Positions 44,071-53,356 are shown, numbered from the stretch's first letter. The stretch: 64,000 bases of DNA from JAKQIM01 sp964633225 (GCA_964633225.1 CAZWFQ010000014.1:1-64000), one strand, 5' to 3'. The notes: generated by a model not told the origin, from the letters alone. Translations and numbers: made by a program.

Positions 44071-44133
44071 TCAAAATTGACCGTGGAGCTGTCCCGGCTG
44101 CATGCTGGGGGACAACCGCACGGTCAATTTTGA
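44071..44133 (-). terminator. 13-bp inverted repeat between dnaN and the PPDK-domain gene
   Basis: TCAAAATTGACCG (44071-44083) and CGGTCAATTTTGA (44121-44133), with an inner TGTCCC/GGGACA pair. It begins 15 bases after the dnaN stop. Terminator or attenuator of the dnaN transcript. Confidence 0.65.
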
Positions 44134-44147
44134 GATTGTAATTGAGT

Positions 44148-45281
44148 CTAGCTGCCGAGGTGCATGGGCATGATAACGTGCAAGAAGTTATCTTCACCCA
44201 CTGGGCGCAATACTCCGGGGGTGGTGTCGATATTGGTCTCAAGTACCACATTGGGGGTCTTGATCACATCCAGGGCCTCGCGCAAGAAGCGTACATTGAA
44301 GGCAATCAAGATTGTCTGCCCTTCGACGTTGGCGTCGATCACAGTCTGGTTGAAACCGGTCTCTTCCGATTGGCCAGAGATTTCTACGCTGCCGGGCTGC
44401 ATGTCGCCGCCGGGGGTGATGCTAACCCGGGCAATGTGCGAGCCCTCGCGAGCAAAGATCTCGGCCTGCTTGCATGCTTTGAGGAAAGCAGCCGTAGAAA
44501 GCACGGTGCGGGTTTGCAAGCTGTGTGGAATGACCTGCTCAAGATCCGGATAAACGCCTTCAATGAGCTGTGAAACCAGCTCAACATCCTTGGTATGGAA
44601 GATCACTTGCCCACGCCCCGGGGGCAGAACCATCGTGACCACCTGGTCGCCATCGCTGGTGATGCGGGCCAGCTCGCCCAGGGCGCGCGCCGGGATGATG
44701 GCCTTGATCGGCCGGGCCACCGGGCTCGACAACTCTGCTTTGCGGACGGAGAGGCGAAAACCGTCTGCCGCCTGCATGGTGATCTGGTTTCCCTGGGCGA
44801 TTAGCAGCACACCGGTCAGTACCGGGCGTGCTTCGTCGTTGGAAGCTGCAAAGACCACCTGCTGGATCATTTCTTTCAAATCAGAAATGTTGAGCTGCAC
44901 CCCTTCTGACAGATCGGGCACTGGCATAGGAGGAAATTCTTGCGCGTCGATACACTTGATATCGGTATTTGAGCTGCCGCAGCGCACATTCAATGCCTGG
45001 GTGCGCACATTGAGCGCCATCTCAACCTTATCGTTGGGCAGTGTGCTGATCAGATCGGTATATGTGCGGGCTGGAACGGTGGTAGAGCCTTCTTCCTCAA
45101 TCTTCGCACCAATCCAACACGTGATCCCCAACTCTAAGTTGGTTGCTGAAAGGCGCAAGCGGCCCTCATCGGTGGCAACCAGAACATTGGCAAGCACCGG
45201 CAGGGTGCTGCGCTGGGATACGGCCCGTGAGACAACGCTCAGGCCATGCGCGAGGTTTTCTTGTAGCACAGAAACTTTCAT
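44148..45281 (-). CDS. dnaN: DNA polymerase III beta subunit (sliding clamp)
   Basis: 377 aa. Ring clamp that tethers DNA polymerase III. Three repeated clamp folds; N-terminus LQENLAHGLSVVSRAVSQRSTLPVLANVLV, AADGFRLSV in the second, and the C-terminal motif HVIMPMHLGS close to the usual IMPMR ending, with Leu-Gly-Ser here. GGAGAGG lies seven bases before the ATG. It is not next to dnaA or recF, so the classical oriC cluster is absent here. Confidence 0.97.
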   Translation of the reverse strand: MKVSVLQENLAHGLSVVSRAVSQRSTLPVLANVLVATDEGRLRLSATNLELGITCWIGAKIEEEGSTTVPARTYTDLISTLPNDKVEMALNVRTQALNVRCGSSNTDIKCIDAQEFPPMPVPDLSEGVQLNISDLKEMIQQVVFAASNDEARPVLTGVLLIAQGNQITMQAADGFRLSVRKAELSSPVARPIKAIIPARALGELARITSDGDQVVTMVLPPGRGQVIFHTKDVELVSQLIEGVYPDLEQVIPHSLQTRTVLSTAAFLKACKQAEIFAREGSHIARVSITPGGDMQPGSVEISGQSEETGFNQTVIDANVEGQTILIAFNVRFLREALDVIKTPNVVLETNIDTTPGVLRPVGEDNFLHVIMPMHLGS

Positions 45282-45370
45282 GGGCAGCCTCTCCTCAATC
45301 TAGATTGCTCTGAGTATACAACGAGAGGCCAGGGAATGCAAGTTACATCCGCAACCAGTCGCCAGGTGGT

Positions 45371-45571
45371 TTACGAATGAATGCTCTCGCCCGGTTGGCT
45401 GAGGATCACAAGGAAGGGGCCAAGGATGGGGAGAAATAAGGCCAGCAGCCCCCATGCCAGGTATTCATAAAGGGTCATTCTGCGGTGGCGAAGGTAGAGC
45501 GCTGCCAGGAGGGCCATACCAGCCAGGCATAATAAGAGTAAGGCACGCAACACGTCCGGTGTGGTGGGCAT
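45371..45571 (-). CDS. Small two-helix membrane protein (PLDc_N-like), 66 aa
   Basis: Two hydrophobic helices (about residues 7-25 and 36-56) separated by a basic RHRRMTLYEYL segment. The second, WGLLALFLPILGPFLVILSQPGE, resembles the phospholipase-D-nuclease N-terminal (PLDc_N) domain also found in sublancin-type immunity proteins. Function unknown. The ATG at 45571 is preferred to 45592 because GAGCG lies before it. A TACAAT lies 10 bases upstream. Confidence 0.6.
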   Translation of the reverse strand: MPTTPDVLRALLLLCLAGMALLAALYLRHRRMTLYEYLAWGLLALFLPILGPFLVILSQPGESIHS

Positions 45572-45592
45572 CTTGCGCTCATTGTACAACAT

Positions 45593-45846
45593 TCTTTCTT
45601 AGAACGCAAGTTCGTTTTATGTCAATTTTGAAGATTTGTTGGCAAGCAGAGCTGTTTTAGGCCAGCATATAAAAATATCTTGCCGATAGGTTTGGCGTAT
45701 AGTATGGCGAGTACGCAGCAACGGTTCAGCGTTGGATGGGCGAAAAGTGTTAAGTGTGAATAGTGATTGGTGTGTAACGAATAGGAAGGGCAAATCAGTA
45801 TTGGTGGGTCAACGCACGCTCTACAAAGAAAAATCCCTTTAACCAC
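45593..45846. other. Non-coding stretch upstream of the ArsR-like gene
   Basis: Contains short open frames without ribosome sites and no hairpin, repeat or promoter I can support before the promoter at 45847. Confidence 0.5.
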
Positions 45847-45893
45847 TTGACATTTTCATTGTTGATATTATAATCATCATTGATAATGATGAT
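45847..45893 (+). promoter_or_regulatory. Promoter with overlapping palindromic operator
   Basis: TTGACA (45847-45852), 16-bp spacer, TATAAT (45869-45874), immediately followed by ATCATCATT-GAT-AATGATGAT (45873-45893), a perfect 9-bp inverted repeat covering the end of the -10 box and the start site. It fits repression by the ArsR-like protein encoded next. Confidence 0.8.
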
Positions 45894-45923
45894 GGTTGGG
45901 AGTTTTTATTGCGAGGAGTTAAC

Positions 45924-46508
45924 ATGGAAAAATTAGTCGACCTGGTGCTGCATCCCATTCGGATGCGTATTGTGATGGCGTTGGCTGGCCGTGAAATGAC
46001 CGCCCAGCGATTAGCCGAAACCCTGGGCGACGTACCTTTGGCGACACTTTATCGCCATCTCAATCGCTTGGCCAAAGCAGGCGTTCTGACGGTAGCCTCA
46101 GAACGGCGTGTGCGCGGAACCCTCGAGAAGGCTTACACGCTAGGCAGTCAGGGAGCTCATATTGACCCCCAGCAATTCGCGGCCATGAGTCGTGAAGATC
46201 ACCTGCGTTATTTCACCACTTTCGCAGCTACACTATTGGATGACTTTTCGCGTTATGTAAAAAACGCAGAGCCGATCAATATTTTGACTGACGGGGTGGG
46301 CTACCAAAAGTTCCCACTGGAGCTGAATGATGATGAATTTATTGCTGTCGCCAAAGGGATCAATGCTGCAATAGTTCCTCACATGAGCAATCAACCTGCA
46401 CCCGGACGCAAACGCCGCATTTTCGCGACGATTGTTATGCCCGATGTAGTGAGTAAACCACTACAAGGTGCAAATATAGAAGAAAAACCAAACACGGAGA
46501 CAGAATGA
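45924..46508 (+). CDS. ArsR/HTH_20-type winged-helix regulator
   Basis: 194 aa. N-terminal winged helix (residues ~1-85: LHPIRMRIVMAL, MTAQRLAETLGDVPLATLYRHLNRLAKAGVL). The C-terminal ~100 residues (LDDFSRYVKNAEPIN..., PLELNDDEFIAVAKGIN) match a ligand or dimer domain common in YcjC/HTH_20 family regulators of membrane proteases and exporters. GAGG lies seven bases before the ATG at 45924. The operator on its promoter implies autoregulation, and the four-base stop/start overlap with the CPBP gene shows they are one operon. Confidence 0.87.
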   Translation: MEKLVDLVLHPIRMRIVMALAGREMTAQRLAETLGDVPLATLYRHLNRLAKAGVLTVASERRVRGTLEKAYTLGSQGAHIDPQQFAAMSREDHLRYFTTFAATLLDDFSRYVKNAEPINILTDGVGYQKFPLELNDDEFIAVAKGINAAIVPHMSNQPAPGRKRRIFATIVMPDVVSKPLQGANIEEKPNTETE

Positions 46509-47617
46509 CAACCTTATCTGAAACAAATCAACCGAAAGTCAACTGGAAGCAAGTCGGTCTCTTTATCGGCCTGACCTTCGGATTCACTATTGCTCTGGAT
46601 TTGGCCCTGCAATTGGGCAGTGGTTACGGCAGTACAAGCACAACGATTTTCTTGCAATTGCAGATGCTTCTGCCGGCCTTTTTTGCCATGTTTTTGGGAA
46701 TGTTCGTTTTTACCGATAGCCCTTTTTACTTTCGCAAGCCCATGCCAGACGGCCGGGCTGACCGGGCGCGTGGGTTCTTTTACTTGTATATGATCCTGAC
46801 TCTGTTCTTTGTCATCCTGGCGGCTCTTTCAATTATGTCGCCAGACCTGACAAATTTTGTTAATCAAATGATAAACCTCCCGATCATTCTTGGGGTGCTC
46901 GGCATGGTATTCTTCCGTGTCCTCAAAGGACGCGATGCATTTGCCAGGGCCAATCTCCGTGGTGGACGGTTTGTGGATTGGGTGATCTATGGGGGCGCGA
47001 TCGTCGTTTTCCTGGCAATCCAGACCGGGTTGAACGCACTCTTCCATCTGGGCACACCAGTTGATGCAAATCTGCTGGCGACACAGATGGGAACAGCTAT
47101 GTCTGGTACGACATTGGTGATCGTGCTCGCCGTTCAAATGATTGTTGTAGGGTCGTTAATGGGGCTGGTGATCGCTTTTGGCGAGGAGTTTGGCTGGCGG
47201 GGATTTCTACAATCACAACTTATCCGCCTCGGAAAGAAGCGCGGCGTGTTGATTCTTGGGTTGATTTGGGGCGCCTGGCATTATCCGGTCATCTGGATGG
47301 GGCATAATTACCCCGGGCAGCCAGTTTTGGGCACCCTCATGATGACCATTTTTTGTGTGCTGCTGGCTTATGTGCTCGGACATGCCATGCTCAAGACGGG
47401 CAGTATCTGGCTGGTGGCTTTTATGCACGCCATTGTTAACCAGACCGCTAGCTTCTTCGGCGGGGTGATCTATGTACCCAATGATCAGATCTTCAGTTTT
47501 GGCATTGGCTTGTATGGATTAGCCACCCTGGCTGTCGTTGTATTCTTTTTGTTGCGCGATCCAGTTTGGAAAGACATCCCTGCTCAAGCAGTGAATACCG
47601 AAAACACAATAGCATAA
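46505..47617 (+). CDS. CPBP-family intramembrane glutamic protease
   Basis: 370 aa with about eight to nine membrane segments. Catalytic motif EEFGWRGFLQ (EExxxR), second motif WGAWHYPVIW with the His, and NQTASF near the end. CPBP (Abi/Rce1-like) proteases cleave substrates in the membrane and often protect against self-made bacteriocins or process peptides. The ATG overlaps the regulator stop by four bases (ATGA). No bacteriocin gene is visible. Confidence 0.9.
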   Translation: MTTLSETNQPKVNWKQVGLFIGLTFGFTIALDLALQLGSGYGSTSTTIFLQLQMLLPAFFAMFLGMFVFTDSPFYFRKPMPDGRADRARGFFYLYMILTLFFVILAALSIMSPDLTNFVNQMINLPIILGVLGMVFFRVLKGRDAFARANLRGGRFVDWVIYGGAIVVFLAIQTGLNALFHLGTPVDANLLATQMGTAMSGTTLVIVLAVQMIVVGSLMGLVIAFGEEFGWRGFLQSQLIRLGKKRGVLILGLIWGAWHYPVIWMGHNYPGQPVLGTLMMTIFCVLLAYVLGHAMLKTGSIWLVAFMHAIVNQTASFFGGVIYVPNDQIFSFGIGLYGLATLAVVVFFLLRDPVWKDIPAQAVNTENTIA

Positions 47618-47642
47618 TACGCTCACAGTTTGCATACAGTCC

Positions 47643-49112
47643 CTAGTGGAGTTTCCAGGTGTGGACGATGGGGGCGGCTTCGTCGGCGAAGAGTTCAAGG
47701 ATGTAGAGCAGATCGTGGTCGCGGTCATAGGCTACGTCGCCGATGAGGAAGCGCCGCTGTTCACCGCTGCCGATCATATCGACCTCGATGCCCGATGGAT
47801 TGAAGAAGAGGTGCTCGTCGATGCTCAGGCTGGCATAGGGCTGTGGCTGCCAAGAGGCGATCTCACCGGCTGCCACGCGCTGCAAGTCGGCAGGGTTGTA
47901 TAGGATGATCTGGGCATCCCAGCGCGTGCTCCACCAGCCGCGGTAGTCATTGTGCCCACTGCACTCAACCAGGTCTTCAGGTGGGCAGGTTGAGCCATTT
48001 GCCAACCGGCAGACTGGGAACTGACCAACGAAATCGTCGTCCACACATGGGTACTGCGGGCCAGCAGGATTGATATAACCATACCAATACTTGTCGCCCA
48101 GGCTCTTATTGCCCGCAAACAGTACCGTCGATTTGCTGCTGCTGGTGGTGACCCATGCGCCGCCTTCCCATTCATCGGGATGTTGGTAATTGGCCAGGGC
48201 CTGTTCGAAATCCTCTGAAGTTGCCGAACTTTCGTACAGTAAGAGTACGGTTTCTTGCAGGTGGGTTCCCGATGCCGCCGGAGTGCCGTTCTCGTCGATC
48301 CAGGGGCGGTAAGCAAAAAGGGCTGGCCCCATGCCTGACCACCCCCCATCTCGATATCGCCCCGTGCCGATGGAACGCCCATCGGCATGGGCATCGGCCC
48401 ACTGGGCGGGAATCTCAAAAAGGTAACCATTGACACTGTCGAGGGTTTGCTCTCCAATGAACCACTCGCCTTGAAAACTGGTTGCAGAGAGGTCGGGGCT
48501 GAACCAGGCATGCGAGGCGGCAGGCGGATCGGGCTGCAGGTGCTGGCCCCAGGCCAGGTGCAGCAGGGGGCCCGTGGCAGGTGTGTTCAGATAGAGCAGA
48601 CCCAGGCGGGGGATTTCATCCAGGTTGGTAAAATGCCTGGCGGCCACATCCTCAAAATCCTGCAAGAAAATGGCCCGGTTGAGCGCTTCAAGGGTTCGAG
48701 AGCCCAGCGGAATGGGGATGTTTACCTCAGCCACCTGGCTGCCATCTGTCAGTTCGCCGTAAGGCAAACGGTCGTGGCCGGTGATGAAGAGTGAGCCGGG
48801 ATATCCATCATTCGCACCGCCGGGGTCACCAGCCGGGTTGAAGGTCATGGCGTTACCACCGTAGGCAAAAGTCAGGGGGCGTTCACCGCCTTCTGGCAGG
48901 CGGAAAGCCCCCAGGTATTCGAAATCGGCTGCTTGCAGCAGGCCATCTGTGGGTGCGGGGGTGCCTTGGGCGACGAAAGGCAAGTAGGTTTGGCTGGTGG
49001 CAGTGACCGCGGCCGGGGCTGGATCAGCAGTGGATGGCTCTGCCCCAGATAAGGCGCAGGCAAGCGAAAAGAGCAAGACAATGATGCTTGATGTAAGACA
49101 TCTACGGTCCAT
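47643..49112 (-). CDS. Exported protein of unknown function, 489 aa
   Basis: Family not recognised. N-terminal signal peptide (MDRRCLTSSIIVLLFSLAC), possibly a weak lipobox at LAC, then a Thr/Ala/Pro-rich linker to about residue 65. The remainder is a globular, Trp/Tyr/Gly/Asp-rich domain with motifs such as LGAFRLPEGG, SLFITGHDRLPYGEL, EIPRLGLLYLN, and WSTRWDAQIILYNPADL; it has four Cys in a CVDDD...PVCRL...TCPPEDLVEC block that may form disulfides. Beta-propeller-like repeats are likely but not shown. GGAGG lies nine bases before the ATG at 49112; the longer frame to 49181 crosses the downstream-facing hairpin region and is rejected. Confidence 0.75.
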   Translation of the reverse strand: MDRRCLTSSIIVLLFSLACALSGAEPSTADPAPAAVTATSQTYLPFVAQGTPAPTDGLLQAADFEYLGAFRLPEGGERPLTFAYGGNAMTFNPAGDPGGANDGYPGSLFITGHDRLPYGELTDGSQVAEVNIPIPLGSRTLEALNRAIFLQDFEDVAARHFTNLDEIPRLGLLYLNTPATGPLLHLAWGQHLQPDPPAASHAWFSPDLSATSFQGEWFIGEQTLDSVNGYLFEIPAQWADAHADGRSIGTGRYRDGGWSGMGPALFAYRPWIDENGTPAASGTHLQETVLLLYESSATSEDFEQALANYQHPDEWEGGAWVTTSSSKSTVLFAGNKSLGDKYWYGYINPAGPQYPCVDDDFVGQFPVCRLANGSTCPPEDLVECSGHNDYRGWWSTRWDAQIILYNPADLQRVAAGEIASWQPQPYASLSIDEHLFFNPSGIEVDMIGSGEQRRFLIGDVAYDRDHDLLYILELFADEAAPIVHTWKLH

Positions 49113-49170
49113 GGCGATTGCCTCCTTTCGAAGCATGTTTCCATTATCGCGCCGTTTTTGTAAAATCCTC

Positions 49171-49216
49171 CTAGTAATCAAAAAGCGGCGCTCCAGCGCC
49201 GCTTTTTGATTACTAG
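49171..49216. terminator. 21-bp stem terminator after glutamate dehydrogenase
   Basis: CTAGTAATCAAAAAGCGGCGC (49171-49191) pairs perfectly with 49196-49216 around TCCA, with A-run and T-run arms. It begins 20 bases after the gdh stop on the minus strand. Confidence 0.88.
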
Positions 49217-49235
49217 AAAAGAGTTCTACTCGATC

Positions 49236-50522
49236 TTAGATCCAACCGCGCAGTTCCATAGCCTTGACGACCCGGGCGATGGCAACCATATAGGCGGCGT
49301 CGCGCATGTAAACCTTTTCCTTCTCAGACATCTCAAGTACCGAGTGGAAGGCGCTGGTCATCTTGGTGTCCAGTTTCTGCAGGACCTCATCCTTGCTCCA
49401 GTAGAAGTTCATGTCGTTCTGAACGCCTTCGAAGTAAGAGCAGGTCACGCCGCCGGCATTGCAGAGGAAATCGGGGATGTTGAAGATTTTGTTCTTCTTG
49501 ATGAAGTCATCGGCCTCAGGGGTGGTGGGGCCATTGGCGCCCTCGGCGATGATCTTAACACGGCTGTTGATCTTCTTGACCGATTCGGCGTTCAACTGGC
49601 CTTCAAGGGCTGCCGGGATGATTACGTCGGCTTCGGTGGCGATCCAGTCGTCACCGTCAGAGATCACATAGCCTTCCTTCTTGGCTTTGGCTTTGTCAAC
49701 TGTGCCGTATTGGTCGGTAATGGACTGCAGGAAGCGGGGATCCACACCTTTGGGGTGGCTGAAGGTGTAAGAGCACTTGTCTTCGCGATCCCAACAAGAA
49801 ACGCAGGCTACCTTGCCGCCCAGCATTTCGATGAAGCCGATGGCAGCGTACTGGCTGACGTTGCCGAAACCCTGCAGGGCCGCCACAGACTTGGTGGGGT
49901 CCATCTTGAGGTGCTTCATGGCTTCGCGCACGCAGTAAATGACGCCGTAGCCGGTGGCTTCGGTGCGGCCAAGAGAACCACCATTGCCAACGGGCTTGCC
50001 GGTGATGACGCCGGGGGTGAATTGGCCAACCAGCTTAGAGTATTCATCCATCATCCAGCCCATCATCTGAGGGGTCGTGCCAACATCGGGAGCGGGCACG
50101 TCCTGGCGAGGACCAATGTTGCGCCACATCTGACCAACCCAACCGCGGCACAGGCGCTCTTTTTCACGCACCGAAATGGTGGCTGAGTCAACGGGCACGC
50201 CGCCCTTGCCGCCCCCCAGGGGGATGTCGGCAACCGAACACTTCCAGGTCATCCACATCGCCAGGGCACGTACGGTGTCAAGGGTTTCGGATGGGTGGAA
50301 GCGAATGCCGCCCTTGGATGGGCCGCGAGCATCGGAGTGCTGCACGCGGTAGCCGGTGAAGGTGCGGATCGAGCCATCGTCCATGCGGACGGGGATTGTG
50401 AATTTGAATTCGCGGGATGGCCAGCGCAAAATCTCAGATACTTGCGGGTCGAGGTTGAGCTTCTTCGCTACATCATCGAACTGGCGTTGCGCCATTTGAA
50501 AAGCATTGATCGTTTCGGACAT
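49236..50522 (-). CDS. Glutamate dehydrogenase (Glu/Leu/Phe/Val type)
   Basis: 428 aa. Reversible oxidative deamination of glutamate to 2-oxoglutarate. Substrate site PSKGGIRFHP, catalytic Lys in IPLGGGKGGVPVD, PAPDVGT, and the dinucleotide fold ALQGFGNVSQYAA. The size and sequence fit the hexameric class; cofactor preference unclear. The clean AAAAGGAG before the ATG at 50522 fixes the start; the frame to 50579 lacks one. Monocistronic by the terminator at 49171-49216. Probably works in ammonia assimilation or amino-acid fermentation alongside the GltD-like enzyme. Confidence 0.95.
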   Translation of the reverse strand: MSETINAFQMAQRQFDDVAKKLNLDPQVSEILRWPSREFKFTIPVRMDDGSIRTFTGYRVQHSDARGPSKGGIRFHPSETLDTVRALAMWMTWKCSVADIPLGGGKGGVPVDSATISVREKERLCRGWVGQMWRNIGPRQDVPAPDVGTTPQMMGWMMDEYSKLVGQFTPGVITGKPVGNGGSLGRTEATGYGVIYCVREAMKHLKMDPTKSVAALQGFGNVSQYAAIGFIEMLGGKVACVSCWDREDKCSYTFSHPKGVDPRFLQSITDQYGTVDKAKAKKEGYVISDGDDWIATEADVIIPAALEGQLNAESVKKINSRVKIIAEGANGPTTPEADDFIKKNKIFNIPDFLCNAGGVTCSYFEGVQNDMNFYWSKDEVLQKLDTKMTSAFHSVLEMSEKEKVYMRDAAYMVAIARVVKAMELRGWI

Positions 50523-50685
50523 ACTTTTTCTCCTTTTCTGGTATGCAATAAGATTAATCAATCTGACACTTATCGTCAAGTGACGAATGCCATGCCTTTA
50601 TCGTCATTTGGGTGTGACAATCAGCACGTGAGCATAGTTCACGCTTCCTGCGGTCCAGAAAAGCCGGCAGCTCTCTGTAAGCTGA

Positions 50686-52134
50686 TTATGACTGTGTGTG
50701 GAGCAGACCCAGCAAGATTTGCTTAACCACCTGGGGGTTGGCTTGCCCTTGAGCAAGACGCATTACCTGGCCAAAAAACCATTGGAAGAGGGCTTCTTTA
50801 CCGGCCCGGTAGGCTGCTGCTTGCGTTGGGTTTTCGGCCAGCACCCGGCGGACAAGCTCGGTGATGGCGGCGGTGTCTGAGACCTGGCGTAGGCCCTGGG
50901 CATTGACAATGACAACCGGATCCATTCCGCTGGTGAACATTTCGGCCAGCACGTCTCTGGCAGAGGCGTGGCTGATCTCTTGGCGGGCGACCATGCCCAA
51001 CAGGTTGGCCAATGCCGCGGGAGTGATAGGGCAGGCGGCAATTTCTAACCCGGCCTTATTGAGCAAGGCAAATAACTCCCCGCTGATCCAGTTGGCAATC
51101 ACTTTTGGGGTAACATTTTGCGCGGCTGCCACGCTTTGCTCATAGTAATCAGCAACACATTGCTCTTCCACCAGCACCCCTGCATCGTAGGCGCTCAGGC
51201 CATACTGCCCCTGGAAGCGGCTTTGGCGGGCAGCAGGCAGCTCGGGCAAGCTCTGGCTGACGGATTCCAGCCAGTCAGTCTCGATCACCAGGGGAGGCAG
51301 GTCGGGCTCGGGAAAGTAACGGTAATCTTCTGCCTGCTCTTTAACGCGCTGCAAGACCGTCTTCCCAGAGGTCTCGTCCCAACCGCGCGTTTCCTGGCGT
51401 ACAGGCTGCCCCTGGTGCAGCAAGCCGGCCTGGCGCTCGATCTCGTAGGCGGTGGCGCGCTCAAGGGCGCGGAAGGAATTCAAATTCTTGATCTCGGTGC
51501 GAGAGCCAAGGGTGGCGCTGCCGGATGGGCGAAGCGAGATGTTCGGCTCAATGCGTAACACGCCCTTTTCCATATCACCTGAATTTACACCCAGGTAACG
51601 TAAGATGGCTCGCAGTGTTGTTGCATAGACGCGCACCTCTTCGGGGGTGTGCAGGTCAGGCTCGCTGACGATTTCAAGCAGCGGCACGCCCGCCCGGTTC
51701 AGATCCACCAGGCTGCAAGGCTGGCCCTTGATCTGTGTATGGGTTAGCTTGCCGGCATCCTCTTCCAGGTGGATGCGGCGGATGCGAATGATGCGCTCGC
51801 CCTGGGAAGTGCGGATCACAAGGCTGCCGTTTTGGGCTAGAGGCAGGTCGTATTGGGTGATCTGGTACCCTTTGGGCAGGTCGGGGTAGAAGTAGTTCTT
51901 GCGCGCAAAAATGCTGACCGGGGCCACCTGGCAGTTCAATGCCAAGGCCACGCGCAGCCCATATGCAACAGCTTGCCGGTTAATCACCGGCAGCATGCCG
52001 GGCATGCCGGCACAAATGGGGCAAACACAACTGTTGGGTGCAGCCTGGGCAGAATGGACTACTGAGCAAGCGCAGAACATTTTTGACTGCGTCGCCAGCT
52101 CTGCATGAATCTCCAGGCCAATGACAGCTTCCAT
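50686..52134 (-). CDS. gatB: Aspartyl/glutamyl-tRNA amidotransferase subunit B
   Basis: 482 aa. Kinase and tRNA-binding subunit of the transamidosome, partner of the GatC-GatA fusion at 37331-39196. N-terminal GLEIHAEL, zinc Cys (FCACS, CVCPICAGMPG), HLEEDAGKL and the RIEPNISLRP catalytic region are intact; the C-terminal ~150 residues form the YqeY-like tail (EMFTSGMDPVVIVNAQGLRQ). It sits 11 kb from gatCA on the opposite strand. Confidence 0.96.
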   Translation of the reverse strand: MEAVIGLEIHAELATQSKMFCACSVVHSAQAAPNSCVCPICAGMPGMLPVINRQAVAYGLRVALALNCQVAPVSIFARKNYFYPDLPKGYQITQYDLPLAQNGSLVIRTSQGERIIRIRRIHLEEDAGKLTHTQIKGQPCSLVDLNRAGVPLLEIVSEPDLHTPEEVRVYATTLRAILRYLGVNSGDMEKGVLRIEPNISLRPSGSATLGSRTEIKNLNSFRALERATAYEIERQAGLLHQGQPVRQETRGWDETSGKTVLQRVKEQAEDYRYFPEPDLPPLVIETDWLESVSQSLPELPAARQSRFQGQYGLSAYDAGVLVEEQCVADYYEQSVAAAQNVTPKVIANWISGELFALLNKAGLEIAACPITPAALANLLGMVARQEISHASARDVLAEMFTSGMDPVVIVNAQGLRQVSDTAAITELVRRVLAENPTQAAAYRAGKEALFQWFFGQVMRLAQGQANPQVVKQILLGLLHTQS

Positions 52135-52145
52135 AAGGTGCTAAA

Positions 52146-52184
52146 AAGGGGCTGTCTCAACCGGTGTTGTTGAGACAGCCCCTT
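52146..52184. terminator. 15-bp stem terminator between the aminotransferase and gatB
   Basis: AAGGGGCTGTCTCAA (52146-52160) pairs with TTGAGACAGCCCCTT (52170-52184). Shares the GGGGCTGTCTC / GAGACAGCCC core with the terminator at 4711-4752. It lies nine bases after the aminotransferase stop on the minus strand. Confidence 0.82.
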
Positions 52185-52192
52185 GGCTCCAA

Positions 52193-53356
52193 TTAACCGT
52201 GCCGGCGCATGAAGCTTTCCATGCGCCGCAGTGCCTCTTCGATTTTCTCGTAAGAAGTGGCGTAAGAACAGCGCACATAGCCCTCGCCGCCAGCCCCAAA
52301 GGCTGAGCCAGGCACCACAGCCACGCGCTCTTCCTCCAGCAGCTTTTGGGCAAAGGTTTCGTCATCCATACCAGCGGCAGTAATGTTGGGGAATGCGTAA
52401 AAAGCACCGCGCGGCTCAAAAGTGGCAAGGCCAAGCTGATTGAGCCCGCCAACGATCAGCTTGCGCCGCCGGTCATATTCCTCACGCATTTCGATCACGA
52501 ATTTGTCGCAGTTTTTGAGGGCTTCAATGCAAGCCGCCTGCGACATGGTGGGGGCCGACATGATGGTGTACTGGTGGATGCGCACCAGGCCCTTGATGAT
52601 CTCGCTGGGTCCAACGGCATAGCCGGCGCGCCAGCCGGTCATGGCATAGTTCTTTGAAAATCCGCCCAGCAAAATGGTGCGAGCCTGCATGCCGGGGAGT
52701 GAGGCAAAGCAAACATGCTGGATGCCGTAGACCAGTTGATCGTATACTTCGTCTGAGATAACGAGCAGATCGTGCTCTTCGGCAATGCGAGCAATTTCTA
52801 ACAGCACTTCACGCGTGTACACCGCGCCGGTGGGGTTGTTGGGGTAATTCAACAAGATCGCTTTGGTACGCGGGGTAATGGCAGCTTCAAGGGCCTGGGG
52901 CTTGAGCTGGAAACCATCTTCGACATACGTGGGGATCTCAACCGCTACGCCGCCCGCCAGGACAACTTCTGCCTGGTAGGATACAAAGCAGGGGGTGGGA
53001 ACGATCACTTCTTCTCCGCGGTTGAGGATAGCGGTCATGGTCAGATAGAGTGCTTCAGAAACGCCCACCGTAATCACCACCTCATCTTTGGGATCATAGG
53101 TGATCCCATACAGGCGGTGAAGGTGTTCGACAACCGCCTGGCGCAGCTCGATCAACCCAGCATTGGAGGTGTAGTGCGTCTCGCCCTGGTGCAGTGAGCG
53201 AATGCCCGCTTCAACAATCGGGTCGGGGGTGGTGAAATCTGGCTCACCAATCCCCAGCGAAACAACATCTTTCATGGTAGCAACAATGTCAAAGAACTTA
53301 CGGATCCCAGATGGCTTGAGGCCAATTACGTGTTGTGCCAGGTACTTAGAATTCAT
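52193..53356 (-). CDS. PLP-dependent class I aminotransferase
   Basis: 387 aa. PLP Lys in GGFSKNYAMTGWRAGY, with LNYPNNPTGAVY, VISDEVYDQLVY, RCSYATSYEK. This is the aspartate/aromatic aminotransferase subgroup Ib (PatA-like); the donor-acceptor pair is unknown. AAAAGGAG lies before the ATG. No operon partner except possibly gatB downstream on the same strand; the hairpin between them argues against it. Confidence 0.92.
   Translation of the reverse strand: MNSKYLAQHVIGLKPSGIRKFFDIVATMKDVVSLGIGEPDFTTPDPIVEAGIRSLHQGETHYTSNAGLIELRQAVVEHLHRLYGITYDPKDEVVITVGVSEALYLTMTAILNRGEEVIVPTPCFVSYQAEVVLAGGVAVEIPTYVEDGFQLKPQALEAAITPRTKAILLNYPNNPTGAVYTREVLLEIARIAEEHDLLVISDEVYDQLVYGIQHVCFASLPGMQARTILLGGFSKNYAMTGWRAGYAVGPSEIIKGLVRIHQYTIMSAPTMSQAACIEALKNCDKFVIEMREEYDRRRKLIVGGLNQLGLATFEPRGAFYAFPNITAAGMDDETFAQKLLEEERVAVVPGSAFGAGGEGYVRCSYATSYEKIEEALRRMESFMRRHG

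Noticed and set aside
45622..45846. 74-codon frame in the region before the ArsR-like gene
   Set aside because: No ribosome site, no family features, unusual composition for a gene here.
49206..50186. 326-aa open frame antisense to glutamate dehydrogenase
   Set aside because: A shadow of codon bias in the real gene: no ribosome site, no family features, fully overlapped by a conserved gene.
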